Shown here in pieces: positions 52,792 to 61,471 of a stretch of 64,000 bases of DNA. Location: NCBI RefSeq assembly GCF_902506095.1, contig NZ_LR733293.1, positions 831,502-895,501 on the forward strand, read 5' to 3'. The notes under the pieces were generated by a model that saw nothing but the letters and a program-made list of their open reading frames with translations, was not told where the DNA came from and searched no databases. Position 1 is the stretch's first letter; each line of letters begins with the position of its first letter. This stretch comes from Arthrobacter sp. 9AX. GTDB lineage: Bacteria > Actinomycetota > Actinomycetes > Actinomycetales > Micrococcaceae. Made by a program: the position numbers and the translations under genes.

Positions 52792-53550
52792 CTACTTGGC
52801 TGCGGCGTCGGCCGGCGCCTTGCGGCGCGCGCCGCTGCGGAATAACGCCGCACCGCCGAGCACCAGGCCGCCGATGCCGGCCGCCAGACCCGCCCAGCTG
52901 CGGGCGTCCGCGCCGCTGTCCGTCACCGATGCCTGTTCGGTGGACACGGCGGCACCGGAGTGCGCATCCGATGCTGCGGAGGCTTCTCCGTGTCCGGTGC
53001 CCGCTGCCGCAGTCACCGTGATTGAGGGGGCCGGAGCCTTCAGGGAGTGCGGATCCTGGCCGTCCTTGGCGATCTCGGACCAGTCCGTCTGCCCGGTCTC
53101 GCAGCTCTGCAGGGTGGGGAAGTACAGCGTGCTGCCGGCAGCGTCCGGGAGCTTCACGGAGAGCACCAGGGCGTCGCGCAGTTCGTGGTCCAGCGGCGCC
53201 TTGGCCGTGTAGACGATCTGGCTGGTCCGTTTGGTGATGGATGTTCCGTCGGCAAGTTTCTTCGGTTCAGCCAGCTGCTCGGTGACCTTCTCCACGGTCC
53301 AGTTGGGATTAACGGTGGGCTGGGCGTCGTTGAGTTCCTGCGGCAGGGTGATGGCCACTTTCGTGGTGCCCGAGGTGTCGCAGCCGTGCGGGATCCCAAA
53401 GGTGAGCAGGGCGTACGAGTTGGCGTCGGTCTTGTCCGGCGTCACGCCGACGTGGGCCGAGGCCCCGCCCGCAACGGCGAGCAGCAGGGCGGCGGCGCCT
53501 CCGGTGGCGGCAGCGGTTTTCAGGGTACGGCGAAGTGCTGAGGTGTTCAT
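52792..53550 (-). CDS. YcnI-like copper-binding exported protein
   Basis: 252 residues. A signal peptide is followed by the mature N-terminus HVGVTPDKT (His1 after ASA), the copper ligand position of YcnI/DUF1775 proteins. The domain includes FGIPHGCDTSGTTKVAITLPQ, LPDAAGSTLYFPTLQSC and a conserved Trp in VNPNWTVEKV. A C-terminal helix (AGIGGLVLGGAALF) ending in a basic tail would anchor it in the membrane. A His-containing membrane protein follows; together they suggest copper handling. Start ATG 53550 with AAAGG upstream. Confidence 0.85.
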   Translation of the reverse strand: MNTSALRRTLKTAAATGGAAALLLAVAGGASAHVGVTPDKTDANSYALLTFGIPHGCDTSGTTKVAITLPQELNDAQPTVNPNWTVEKVTEQLAEPKKLADGTSITKRTSQIVYTAKAPLDHELRDALVLSVKLPDAAGSTLYFPTLQSCETGQTDWSEIAKDGQDPHSLKAPAPSITVTAAAGTGHGEASAASDAHSGAAVSTEQASVTDSGADARSWAGLAAGIGGLVLGGAALFRSGARRKAPADAAAK

Positions 53551-53641
53551 GGGGTTGCCTTTCCGGCGCGCGCCCACCGGGAACAGGAACGGGCGCGCAA
53601 AAGTGTGGGGTGCCGCCGCCGGCGGAAGTGCGGGGGCGGTT

Positions 53642-54262
53642 CTAAAGGGAAAGTACGACGCCGGAAGGCGGGCCGCGCCGGCTGTCTTGCCGGAGGTTCC
53701 GCCACGGACGCAGCGGCGCAGCTGACGAGGGAAAGGAGACGAAAGCCGGCGGACCGCCGCCGGGCGCCACCGCGCAGGGGAGGGCCGCCAGCGGCCGCAG
53801 CCAGGCGGCCAGTGCCCACAGTGCTTCCTCGCCCTTGGCGAGCAGGAGCGCACAGACCAGCGTCGCCAGTGCGTGCGCGGCCAGCATCAGCGGCCCGGAC
53901 GCCGTTTCCGGGGCGTGGACGTGGACCGCCGGAGCCAGCAGGTCAGCGCCGGTGAGGTGGCTTGCGTGGAGTGCTGCTGCGGCCGGGGCCGCTGCGGCTG
54001 GAGGACCAAAGGCGGTAAACAGCCCGTGCAGCGCCAGCTGGCCGATGCCCAGCAGGGCGGCCATGGCCGGAAAACCCAGCCGCAGGCGGGTGGCGGTGGT
54101 GCTGCCGAGCGTGGTCAATGCCAGGATGGCCAGCAAAATGCCGGGAGCCGGCAATTCTCCGCCACCGGCAACGTGGGCGCCGGAGGCAAGGGTCAGGATG
54201 ACGGTGGCCACGGCGGACGCGCGGAGGAGATGGAAGGGCGCACGCGGACGCTGTGTTCGCAC
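53642..54262 (-). CDS. Hypothetical His-containing membrane protein
   Basis: 206 residues from GTG 54262, chosen for the GGGAGGA ribosome site before it; ATG 54319 is a longer option. Four or more hydrophobic segments (SAVATVILTLASGAHVAGG, GILLAILALTTLGSTTATRL, MAALLGIGQLALHGLFTAFG, ALATLVCALLLAKGEEALWALAAWL) are joined by a loop with several His (LHASHLTGADLLAPAVHVHAPE). The His-rich loop and its place upstream of the YcnI gene point to metal binding. Not assigned to a named family. Confidence 0.7.
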   Translation of the reverse strand: MRTQRPRAPFHLLRASAVATVILTLASGAHVAGGGELPAPGILLAILALTTLGSTTATRLRLGFPAMAALLGIGQLALHGLFTAFGPPAAAAPAAAALHASHLTGADLLAPAVHVHAPETASGPLMLAAHALATLVCALLLAKGEEALWALAAWLRPLAALPCAVAPGGGPPAFVSFPSSAAPLRPWRNLRQDSRRGPPSGVVLSL

Positions 54263-54460
54263 GGATCCTCCCTTCCCGGTTCCGGAGCCAGGCGCGCGCA
54301 CGGAGCGCCGGCCGGACAACGTTCAGATTCTACCGGTGATTCGGCGCTGGTACGGTGCCGGACGGGCCACTGGCAAAAGGATTACGCGGCCTGCAGGTGA
54401 CGCCGGCTGCCTGCAACGCCTGCCTGGAATGTCGGAGGGCGCGCGGCTGCTCGGCTGCCG

Positions 54461-55528
54461 TCAGGCCCCCGCCAGCAGCTCGGCGAGCACCTCGGCTGCC
54501 GTGTGGTGCCGGAGTAACGGGGCCGACTGGCCGGCCCACAGGGACATCAGGTCCGTGTTCCCCTGGGTGGCAGCCTGCGGCCGGAACCGGCCCGTCAGCC
54601 AGTTCTGTACCGGGAACGGCGCAATAGTGCCGGCTTCTTCGAGCCCGGCGATGAGGCGGTTGGGTATGCCGCGGGCCAGCCGGCCGCTGAGGGTGCGGGT
54701 CAGGACGGTGTGTGCCGCGGCGGGACTGTGCAGGAGATCGCGGTAGGCGGGCACGGCAGCCGATTCCCGGGTGGCGAGGAACGCCGTTCCCACCTGCACG
54801 GCATCAGCGCCGAGTGCCAGGGCGGCAGCAACACCGCGGCGGTCCGCGATGCCGCCGGCGGCGATGACCGGGACGGACACGGCGTCGGCCACTTGGGGAA
54901 CCAGCGCGACCGTCCCCACCAGCGACTCTTCTGCGGGCTTCAGGAAGGACACCCGGTGGCCGCCGGACTCCATGCCGCTGGCCACCACGGCATCAACCCC
55001 GCCTGCTTCAAGTGCCACTGCCTCGGCAACGGAGGTGGCCGTCCCCACCACCTTGATTCCGCGGCGGTGGGCCTCCTCCACTACTTCCGGGGCAGGTACG
55101 CCGAAGACAAAACTGACGACGGCGGGACCCGCTTCGAGTGTCGCCTCCACCTGCTCGCCGAACTCCGGCATGTACCGCGGCGGCATGTCGGGGAGGGGAA
55201 GGCCGAGCTCGTCGAAGTAGGGCTTCAGGACGGCGCTGTAGCGTGCGAAATCCTCGGGCGGTACAGAGGCGGTTTCACTGCCGTTGGGCACCCACAGGTT
55301 CAGGGCGAACGGCTTCCCCGTCGCCGCTCGAAGGTCGGCTGCCGTCTTGCGGATCGCACCGCCGTCGAACCCGTACAGCCCGAAGGAACCCAGTCCGCCG
55401 CCCTCGCTCACGGCAGCGGTGAGGGCCACGGACGAAACGCCGCCGAACGGGCCAAGCACCACGGGGACGTCGATGTTCAGGAGGCTCGTGAACCTGTTGC
55501 TGGCGGAAGGGGACTGGATGGCTGTCAT
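54461..55528 (-). CDS. Nitronate monooxygenase (2-nitropropane dioxygenase-like)
   Basis: 355 residues, FMN-dependent TIM barrel. VVLGPFGGVSSVALTAAVSEGGGLGSFG at the start, VVASGMESGGHR and PVIAAGGIADRRGVAAALALGADAVQVGTAFLAT in the phosphate-binding half are family hallmarks. It detoxifies alkyl nitronates such as propionate-3-nitronate. A His equivalent to the active-site base is plausible in SGGHRVSF. Single gene. Confidence 0.92.
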   Translation of the reverse strand: MTAIQSPSASNRFTSLLNIDVPVVLGPFGGVSSVALTAAVSEGGGLGSFGLYGFDGGAIRKTAADLRAATGKPFALNLWVPNGSETASVPPEDFARYSAVLKPYFDELGLPLPDMPPRYMPEFGEQVEATLEAGPAVVSFVFGVPAPEVVEEAHRRGIKVVGTATSVAEAVALEAGGVDAVVASGMESGGHRVSFLKPAEESLVGTVALVPQVADAVSVPVIAAGGIADRRGVAAALALGADAVQVGTAFLATRESAAVPAYRDLLHSPAAAHTVLTRTLSGRLARGIPNRLIAGLEEAGTIAPFPVQNWLTGRFRPQAATQGNTDLMSLWAGQSAPLLRHHTAAEVLAELLAGA

Positions 55529-55642
55529 GGCAGGCTCCTGGTGGTGTGGCTGCTGGCGTGGTCCCAGTCTTGCACTATGTACCGTCCCAAGACGGCAACG
55601 CTAGACTGCAGGCGTAATGCTCGGCGATCCTGAGGAGTAGTT

Positions 55643-55987
55643 ATGGAATACACCGGAAGCCAGTCGGAAAAGGTTGTTTCCGCTGGTGAACTTAGCCGAA
55701 GCCACATCGGCCAGACCATCAGCTTCCAGCCCAACGAGTTCACGATCGTTTTCGGCAAGCTCGCGGGAATCGCCCGGACGGAGGCGATGGTCTACCTGTC
55801 ACTGAAGGGGGTAGGCAACGGCACCCACCTCAAGGACGAATACGACCTGCCTCTCAACCACGATGTGTACGTGCCGGTGGACGTCATTTCCAACGCCGAA
55901 TCCACTATCAAGGACCTGTTCGGCAAGGTCCAGGAGAACCTTCGCGGAGCCACCCACAAGGGCGACGACAGGACGGACCGGCTCTAG
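55643..55987 (+). CDS. Hypothetical protein
   Basis: 114 residues, not recognised. IGQTISFQPNEFTIVFGKLAGIARTEAMVYLSLKGVGNGTHLKDEYDLPLNHDVYVPVD is mostly beta-strand, with a helical tail (NAESTIKDLFGKVQENLRG) and a charged end. No cysteine, signal peptide or membrane segment. Single gene with a good terminator. Confidence 0.65.
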   Translation: MEYTGSQSEKVVSAGELSRSHIGQTISFQPNEFTIVFGKLAGIARTEAMVYLSLKGVGNGTHLKDEYDLPLNHDVYVPVDVISNAESTIKDLFGKVQENLRGATHKGDDRTDRL

Positions 55988-55998
55988 CCGCAACCATT

Positions 55999-56044
55999 GT
56001 CAATGAAAGCCCCGGCTGCCGCAGCCGCCGGGGCTTTCATTGAC
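55999..56044. terminator. Bidirectional terminator between convergent genes
   Basis: Perfect 18-bp stem (55999-56016 with 56027-56044) and a 10-nt loop. GCTTTCATTGAC follows on the plus strand. Confidence 0.75.
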
Positions 56045-56048
56045 CTGC

Positions 56049-57110
56049 CTATGTGTGGGCCGGCGCGGGTCCCGTTGATGCGCGAATGGTCAGGTGCGTC
56101 GGCATAACTGCCAGTTGGCGGCTGGCACGGCCAGGAATGGGATTCAGCTGGGAGAGCAGCATCGACACGGCCACGCGGCCCGCTTGTTCGATGGGGCTGG
56201 CGATTGTGGTCAGCGGGGGATTGCAGAAATCAGCCCCAAAGATGTCGTCGGATCCGATGATGCTGATGTCCTCGGGCACCCGGATGCCTCTTTCGCGAAG
56301 CCGCTGGAGCATGCCTATGGCAAGCAGGTCGTTGAAAACAATGCAAGCGGTGGCTCCGGTCCGCACGGCCGCATCTGCCGCGGCGGCACCTGAAGTGGTT
56401 TTTGGCGTGAATGGTCCGATGTGATGGGTTTCCATGCCCCGTTTGGTCGACTCTTCCTCGAAAACCTTCCACCGCGCCCGGTTGGACCAGGAAGTGGGCG
56501 GCCCGCTGACGTAGCAGATTCGCTGATGCCCCAGGGATGCCAGGTGTTCCAGGGCCTGAATGATGGCGGAGGGGGTGTCAATCACCACGGTAGGCGTGCT
56601 GGTGGACGCCCGGTTGATGGTCACCAGGGGCTGCGTCCCGGATACTTCAACAAGTTGCGCGTCCGTCAGGCGGGACGCTGCCAGGATGAAGCCGTCGGCG
56701 GAACGTCTCATCTTATGCAGGGCGTCGAGTTCCATTTCGCTGGATTCTTCCGTGTCCACCAGAAGCTGGGTGTAGCCGGCTGCCTTGAGCTGGTGCTGAG
56801 TGCCGCGGATGATATCGAAATAGAACGGGTTGGTGATATCCGGCACCAGAACGGCTACAGCCTTGGTGCGGCCCGAGCTAAGTCCCTGTGCCTGTGAGCT
56901 TGGCACGTAGTTAAGCTCTGCCGCCGCTGCTTCGATCCGTTCCCTTGTATGCCTGTTGACCCGTTCTGGTTTGGAGAGGGCCCGGGAAACCGTTGACGTG
57001 GCCACTCCTGCAAGCAGTGCGACATCGCGGATAGTTGGCATGCGTTCCGGATTCGGGTGTCCTGCCGCTGGCACTTTTTTGGCCCCTGGTTCAGGTGTAA
57101 CCGTGGCCAT
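56049..57110 (-). CDS. LacI-family transcriptional regulator
   Basis: 353 residues from ATG 57110 with AAAGGAA upstream. The helix-turn-helix (MPTIRDVALLAGVATSTVSRALSKPERVNRHTRERI, residues ~24-60) and a periplasmic-binding-like ligand domain with VPDITNPFYFDIIRGTQ and GSDDIFGADFCNPPLTTI are complete. The 23-residue N-terminal extension is unusual but common in actinobacterial copies. Divergent from the ABC/catabolic operon, which it probably represses until a sugar acid binds. A GGCAA-N4-TTGCC site lies in the gap. Confidence 0.92.
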   Translation of the reverse strand: MATVTPEPGAKKVPAAGHPNPERMPTIRDVALLAGVATSTVSRALSKPERVNRHTRERIEAAAAELNYVPSSQAQGLSSGRTKAVAVLVPDITNPFYFDIIRGTQHQLKAAGYTQLLVDTEESSEMELDALHKMRRSADGFILAASRLTDAQLVEVSGTQPLVTINRASTSTPTVVIDTPSAIIQALEHLASLGHQRICYVSGPPTSWSNRARWKVFEEESTKRGMETHHIGPFTPKTTSGAAAADAAVRTGATACIVFNDLLAIGMLQRLRERGIRVPEDISIIGSDDIFGADFCNPPLTTIASPIEQAGRVAVSMLLSQLNPIPGRASRQLAVMPTHLTIRASTGPAPAHT

Positions 57111-57210
57111 CGCCGGTTCCTTTCGCCCGGCTGGAGCGCCCGGGACTCGATCTGAGGATGAGTTCCCGCTGCGGAACCTTCCCTTATCAAAACATCTTTT
57201 GGCAACTTTT

Positions 57211-57224
57211 GGCAACCGCTTGCC
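57211..57224. promoter_or_regulatory. LacI-type operator in the divergent gap
   Basis: GGCAACCGCTTGCC has GGCAA and TTGCC arms around a CG-containing centre, the usual layout of LacI-family sites; a second GGCAA lies at 57201-57205. It sits between the regulator and the ABC operon. Confidence 0.55.
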
Positions 57225-57321
57225 GCAACGATTGCCTTCTTCCTAGACTGAGTTCCGATCGCCTGCAGTGATGTGCGCCACTTGACGTTGTGGCCATGTG
57301 GGTGTCCAAGAGGAGAAAACA

Positions 57322-58680
57322 ATGAGGTTTAGATCATCTTCAGGGCTCGCGGCAATTGTGGTGGCAGCAGCACTGGCATTAACCGGCTGTGGTGGCGGCT
57401 CCGGATCCACTGACACTTCCACCAGCACGGACGGGAAGGTGGATGGCACAGGCAAAACCCTGAACGTCCTCGTCGGCGTACTGAGCCAGTACCCGGAACA
57501 GCAGAAGCAGTGGCAGAGCGACATCGCCGCGAAATTCAAGGCTGAAACCGGCGCCGACGTGAAGTTCGAAACCTTCGCCTCGGCCAACGATGAACTCACC
57601 CGCATCCAGACTTCAGTGGTGTCCGGGCAGGGTCCTGACGTCTACGGTCTCGGAACCACTTTCACCCCCACAGCTTTTGCCACCAAGGCGTTCGTAACGC
57701 TGTCCGACGACGACTGGAAGAAGGTGGGCGGCAAGGACCGGTTCAACAAGGCTGCCTTGGGCATTTCCGGCCCGGACGAGGAGCACCAGGCCGGCATCCC
57801 GTTTGTCAGCCGTCCCTTCGTGATGGCGTACAACAAGGAACTGCTGGCTGCCGCTGGAATTGAAAAGCCCGCTACCTCGTGGGATGAGCTTGCGGAGCAG
57901 GCGAAGAAGATGACCAAGGACGGCGTCTACGGCCTGGCCACCGGCTATAAGGACAACTTCGACCCTTGGAAGTTCATTTGGGCAATGGCCGTCCAGGCGG
58001 GCAACCCGATCGTGGATGGCGGCAAGCTCAAGCTCGATGATCCCACCGTCAAGAAAGCCTACGAAACCTACTTCGGCTGGCTGACCGAGGACAAGATCGT
58101 TGACCCTGCCTCCGTGGGGTGGAGCAACAGCAACGCCGTTGCCGCCTTTGCCAGCGGCAAGGCCGGCTACCTGATGATGACCACCTCAAGCTCGCTTCCC
58201 ACCCTTGAAAAGTCGGAGGTCGCGGGCAAGTACGAGTACGCACTGATGCCTACGGTCCCGCCGGGCGAGTCCAGCTCCAAGAACGAAGACGCAGCAAGCA
58301 TCCTGTCCGGCGACAACCTCGTGGTGGCGGACTACTCGAAGCAGAAGGACCTGGCCTTCGCGTACATCAAGCTCATCACCTCCAAAGAGGAGCAGCTGAA
58401 CTACCAGAAGATCTTCGGCGACCTGCCGGCCAACGCCGAGGCCCTGAAGGAACTGGCCGGGGATGCGAAGCTCAAGCCAATCACGGACGCCGCCGCCAAG
58501 TCCAAGGCGACCCCCTTCACCGGAGCCTGGGGAGACATCCAGCTTGGCCTGCTGAACGTCACGGTGCAGTCCGTGCCGGACCTTGCCGCCGGCAAGGTGG
58601 ACAGTTCTGCCCTCGAAGCACGCATCAAGGATTCGCAGAGCAAGGGCCAGGCTTCCCTGGACCGGGCATCCAAGGGATAA
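57322..58680 (+). CDS. Sugar ABC transporter substrate-binding lipoprotein
   Basis: 452 residues from ATG 57322, preceded by AGGAG. Signal peptide with lipobox LTGC (Cys 23), then a Gly/Ser/Thr linker. The family-1 solute-binding fold has VLVGVLSQYPEQQKQWQSDIAAKFKAETGADVKFETF near the start and the usual periplasmic-binding motif YGLATGYKDNFDPWKFIWAMAVQAGN. Delivers the substrate to the two permeases downstream. With UxaC at the end of the operon, the substrate is probably a sugar acid or its oligomer. Confidence 0.92.
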   Translation: MRFRSSSGLAAIVVAAALALTGCGGGSGSTDTSTSTDGKVDGTGKTLNVLVGVLSQYPEQQKQWQSDIAAKFKAETGADVKFETFASANDELTRIQTSVVSGQGPDVYGLGTTFTPTAFATKAFVTLSDDDWKKVGGKDRFNKAALGISGPDEEHQAGIPFVSRPFVMAYNKELLAAAGIEKPATSWDELAEQAKKMTKDGVYGLATGYKDNFDPWKFIWAMAVQAGNPIVDGGKLKLDDPTVKKAYETYFGWLTEDKIVDPASVGWSNSNAVAAFASGKAGYLMMTTSSSLPTLEKSEVAGKYEYALMPTVPPGESSSKNEDAASILSGDNLVVADYSKQKDLAFAYIKLITSKEEQLNYQKIFGDLPANAEALKELAGDAKLKPITDAAAKSKATPFTGAWGDIQLGLLNVTVQSVPDLAAGKVDSSALEARIKDSQSKGQASLDRASKG

Positions 58681-58686
58681 GTTCTG

Positions 58687-59700
58687 ATGTCGACTGACGC
58701 ATCCAATGAAGTCCGGCTTGCGGCGGAGTCCGCCGCAAGCCGGGCGGCACACTCCGCCGCTGAGGTAGCGGGCCAAGAGCCCGGAGGGCCGAAGAGCCCG
58801 CGCCGCAAAGGCCTCAGCGAACGCAACCGTCCCCTGTGGATGTTGATCCCGGGCGGTGCACTGATGATCATCATCATCGTCGTGCCGCTGTTGCTGGGCA
58901 TCTATATGTCCACCCTCAACCTTGACCAGTACACCCTCCGGAAGTGGATCAGCTCGCCCTTCATCGGCGTCGAGAACTTCGTCGAAGCCCTGACGTCCTC
59001 GCCCCTCCTCCACGCCACCTGGTTGAGCGTCAGCTACTCGCTGCTGGCAATGGCCGTGACCCTGCCATTGGGCATAGCTGCCGCCGTCGCTACACAGAAC
59101 GCATTCAAGGGACGGGCCGTGATCCGGTCCATCTTCCTGATCCCCTACGTGCTTCCGTCGTTCGTGGTGGCGACCGTCTGGCGCACCATGTTCCAGCCGG
59201 ACGGAATTGTGGACAAGGCACTGGGGGCCGTCGGCATTGAAGCTGGCCTCTGGCTGAACGGACCGCAGACCTTCTGGACGCTGGTGCTGGTCCAGATCTG
59301 GGCTTCCTGGCCTTTCATCTACCTGCTCGCACTCTCCGGGCTGCAGTCCGTTGACCACGAGGTCCACGAGGCATCAGCGTTGGACGGCGCACTGTGGTGG
59401 AACAAACTGCGCTACGTCATCTTCCCCTACCTGAAAGGGCCGCTCGCCCTCGCGTTCCTGATCGGCATGCTGCACCACATCAACAACTTCACGCTTCCTT
59501 ACGTCCTGTTTGGAGTTCCGGCCCCGGCCGACGTGGAAGTCCTGCCGATCCTTACCTATGTCACCAGCTTCCAAAGCTTCCGTTTCGGGCTGAGCGCGGC
59601 CATGGCTTTCGTTTCCCTGGTCCTGATCGCCATTCCGCTGTTTGTCTACCTGCGCGCCGTCAAGCTGGACGACGCCGAGTCACCTGGAGCCAAGAAATGA
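58687..59700 (+). CDS. Sugar ABC transporter permease (MalF type)
   Basis: 337 residues. A charged N-terminus (about 50 residues, Ala/Arg/Pro-rich) precedes six membrane segments; the EAA-type loop reads HEVHEASALDGALWWNKLRYVIFPYLKGPLALAF. The opening PLWMLIPGGALMIIIIVVPLLLGIYMSTLNLDQYTLRKWISSPFIGVENFVEAL is typical of MalF/UgpA permeases. Overlaps the next permease by an ATGA. No ATPase gene is in the operon; such importers often share one encoded elsewhere. Confidence 0.92.
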   Translation: MSTDASNEVRLAAESAASRAAHSAAEVAGQEPGGPKSPRRKGLSERNRPLWMLIPGGALMIIIIVVPLLLGIYMSTLNLDQYTLRKWISSPFIGVENFVEALTSSPLLHATWLSVSYSLLAMAVTLPLGIAAAVATQNAFKGRAVIRSIFLIPYVLPSFVVATVWRTMFQPDGIVDKALGAVGIEAGLWLNGPQTFWTLVLVQIWASWPFIYLLALSGLQSVDHEVHEASALDGALWWNKLRYVIFPYLKGPLALAFLIGMLHHINNFTLPYVLFGVPAPADVEVLPILTYVTSFQSFRFGLSAAMAFVSLVLIAIPLFVYLRAVKLDDAESPGAKK

Positions 59701-60620
59701 GCACCTCCACTGCCGCCCGGCGGAGCACGGCAACGGCGGACATTCCGCGTCCGGGCTCCAAGCGCCAGCACGAAGTCCTGCGGCTGCTCCCGGGGCCCCT
59801 GCTCACCATCATCCTTGTGTTCCTCGGTGCCCTCGTGCTGATCCCCGTGTTCTACATTTTCCTAGCTTCCGTGAACTCGGACATCGGTGTAGCCAACGGA
59901 GAATTCTGGCCGTCAAGCTTCAGCCTTGAGAACTACTCGAAGATCTGGACCAGCGTGGGACTGGCGACCGGCCTCGCCAACAGCGTTTTGGTGGCAGGTG
60001 CAACAGCTGTTGTTTCAGCGGCCCTGTCCGTCTCCACGGCGTTCGTCCTGGTCCGCTACAGCTTCCGGGGCCGGCTGACCATCCTGCGCGGTCTCCTGGC
60101 CCTGCAGTCGGTGCCGGGCACCCTCATGGTGCTTCCGGTGTTCGTGCTGTTCTCTTCTGCATCCACGTATCTGGGCATCCAGGTCATCGGAACGCAATGG
60201 GGCCTCTTCGTCACCTACCTGACGTTCGCCATGCCGTTCTCCACCTGGGTCATGGTCACGTACCTGCGGGGCCTTCCCAAGGAACTTGAGGAAGCCGCCA
60301 AGATCGACGGCGCCAGCAACCTGGGTGTTCTGTTCAAGATCATCCTCCCGCTGAGCTGGCCCGGCATTGTGGTCTCCGGAATCTTTGCTTTCCTCCTGGG
60401 GTGGAACGACGTCCTGTTCGCCTCCGTGATGACCCGGCCCGAAAGCCAGACCGCGGCGGTGGCGCTGCAGATCTTCGGCGCATCCCAGGAAGGCGGTGCC
60501 ATCCCGTTCTACGGCCAGATGATGGCGGCCGCCCTGGTATGTGCCGCCCCCGTAGTCATTCTTTACCTGATTTTCCAGCGTTATCTAGTTGGCGGGCTCA
60601 CCGCCGGAGGAGTTAAGTAA
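59697..60620 (+). CDS. Sugar ABC transporter permease (MalG type)
   Basis: 307 residues, start ATG 59697 overlapping the upstream stop. Six membrane segments and the EAA loop LPKELEEAAKIDGASNLGVLFKIILPLSWPGIVVSGIFAFLLGWNDVLFA identify a MalG/UgpE-type partner of the previous permease. Together with the lipoprotein it makes an importer that needs a separate MsmK/UgpC-like ATPase. Confidence 0.92.
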   Translation: MSTSTAARRSTATADIPRPGSKRQHEVLRLLPGPLLTIILVFLGALVLIPVFYIFLASVNSDIGVANGEFWPSSFSLENYSKIWTSVGLATGLANSVLVAGATAVVSAALSVSTAFVLVRYSFRGRLTILRGLLALQSVPGTLMVLPVFVLFSSASTYLGIQVIGTQWGLFVTYLTFAMPFSTWVMVTYLRGLPKELEEAAKIDGASNLGVLFKIILPLSWPGIVVSGIFAFLLGWNDVLFASVMTRPESQTAAVALQIFGASQEGGAIPFYGQMMAAALVCAAPVVILYLIFQRYLVGGLTAGGVK

Positions 60621-60622
60621 CC

Positions 60623-61471
60623 ATGGTTTCAGCCACCCAGACCGAATGGGCCCTGTCCGGGTTCGGAGACGAGATCGACGACGACCCCGCGGTGCAGATA
60701 GCCGTGCTGCAGGCCCTCGGCGCCAATCACATCGAGGTTCGGAGCGCCTGGGGCACGAACATCGTGGACCTGTCCGATGACCAGTTGCAGGCCTTGGCCA
60801 CGCTGCTCAAAGAGAAGGACATGAAGGTTTCGGCCATCGCTTCTCCCATCGGAAAGGTTGACGTGAGCCTTCCGGTCGAACACGAGGTGGAGCGCTTGCG
60901 CCGTGCAGTGAACGCCGGCAAAGTTCTCGGCGCAAAGTACATCCGGATCTTCTCCTTCTACTACGGCGAAACCGTCCAGGTGGCCAGCATCCGTGATGCC
61001 GTCATCGAACGGATGCGGGCGCTCGCCGCCGTCGCAGAGCAGGAAGGCGTAGTGCTGCTGCACGAAAACGAGAAGGATATTTTCGGGGACGTTCCGGACC
61101 GTGTGCTGGACATTATCGAAACCGTGGATTCGCCGGCACTGAAAGTGGCATGGGACGCTGCGAACTTTGTGCAGGTTGGCGTTAAACCCTTTGACGAGGC
61201 GTATCAAAAGCTGCGCCCGCACCTGGAGTACCTGCAGGTCAAGGATGCCCTCTTTTCCAATGGGCATGTTGTTCCGGCAGGAGAGGGCGACGGCGACGTC
61301 CTGCGCACAGTGGAGGCACTCAAGGCGGACGGCTTCACCGGCTTCGCCTCCCTGGAGCCGCACCTCGCCGGTGCCCACGGCCTCGGCGGATTCTCCGGTC
61401 CCACCGCATTCGGCATCGCTGCCCGGGCCTTTGCAAAAGTAACCGCAGAAGCAGGAGTCAAGACAGTATGA
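60623..61471 (+). CDS. Sugar phosphate isomerase/epimerase family protein
   Basis: 282 residues, TIM-barrel AP-endonuclease-2 superfamily. ALSGFGDEIDDDPAVQIAVLQALGANHIEVRSAWG, VVLLHENEKDIFGDVPDRVLDIIETVDSPALKVAWDAANFV and EYLQVKDALFSNGHVVPAGEGDGD supply the usual metal ligands (Glu, Asp, His). GEGDGD is the typical end motif. It follows the second permease by 2 nt and overlaps the next gene by 4. Acts on a sugar or sugar acid in the operon's catabolic route; the exact substrate is not determinable. Confidence 0.87.
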   Translation: MVSATQTEWALSGFGDEIDDDPAVQIAVLQALGANHIEVRSAWGTNIVDLSDDQLQALATLLKEKDMKVSAIASPIGKVDVSLPVEHEVERLRRAVNAGKVLGAKYIRIFSFYYGETVQVASIRDAVIERMRALAAVAEQEGVVLLHENEKDIFGDVPDRVLDIIETVDSPALKVAWDAANFVQVGVKPFDEAYQKLRPHLEYLQVKDALFSNGHVVPAGEGDGDVLRTVEALKADGFTGFASLEPHLAGAHGLGGFSGPTAFGIAARAFAKVTAEAGVKTV

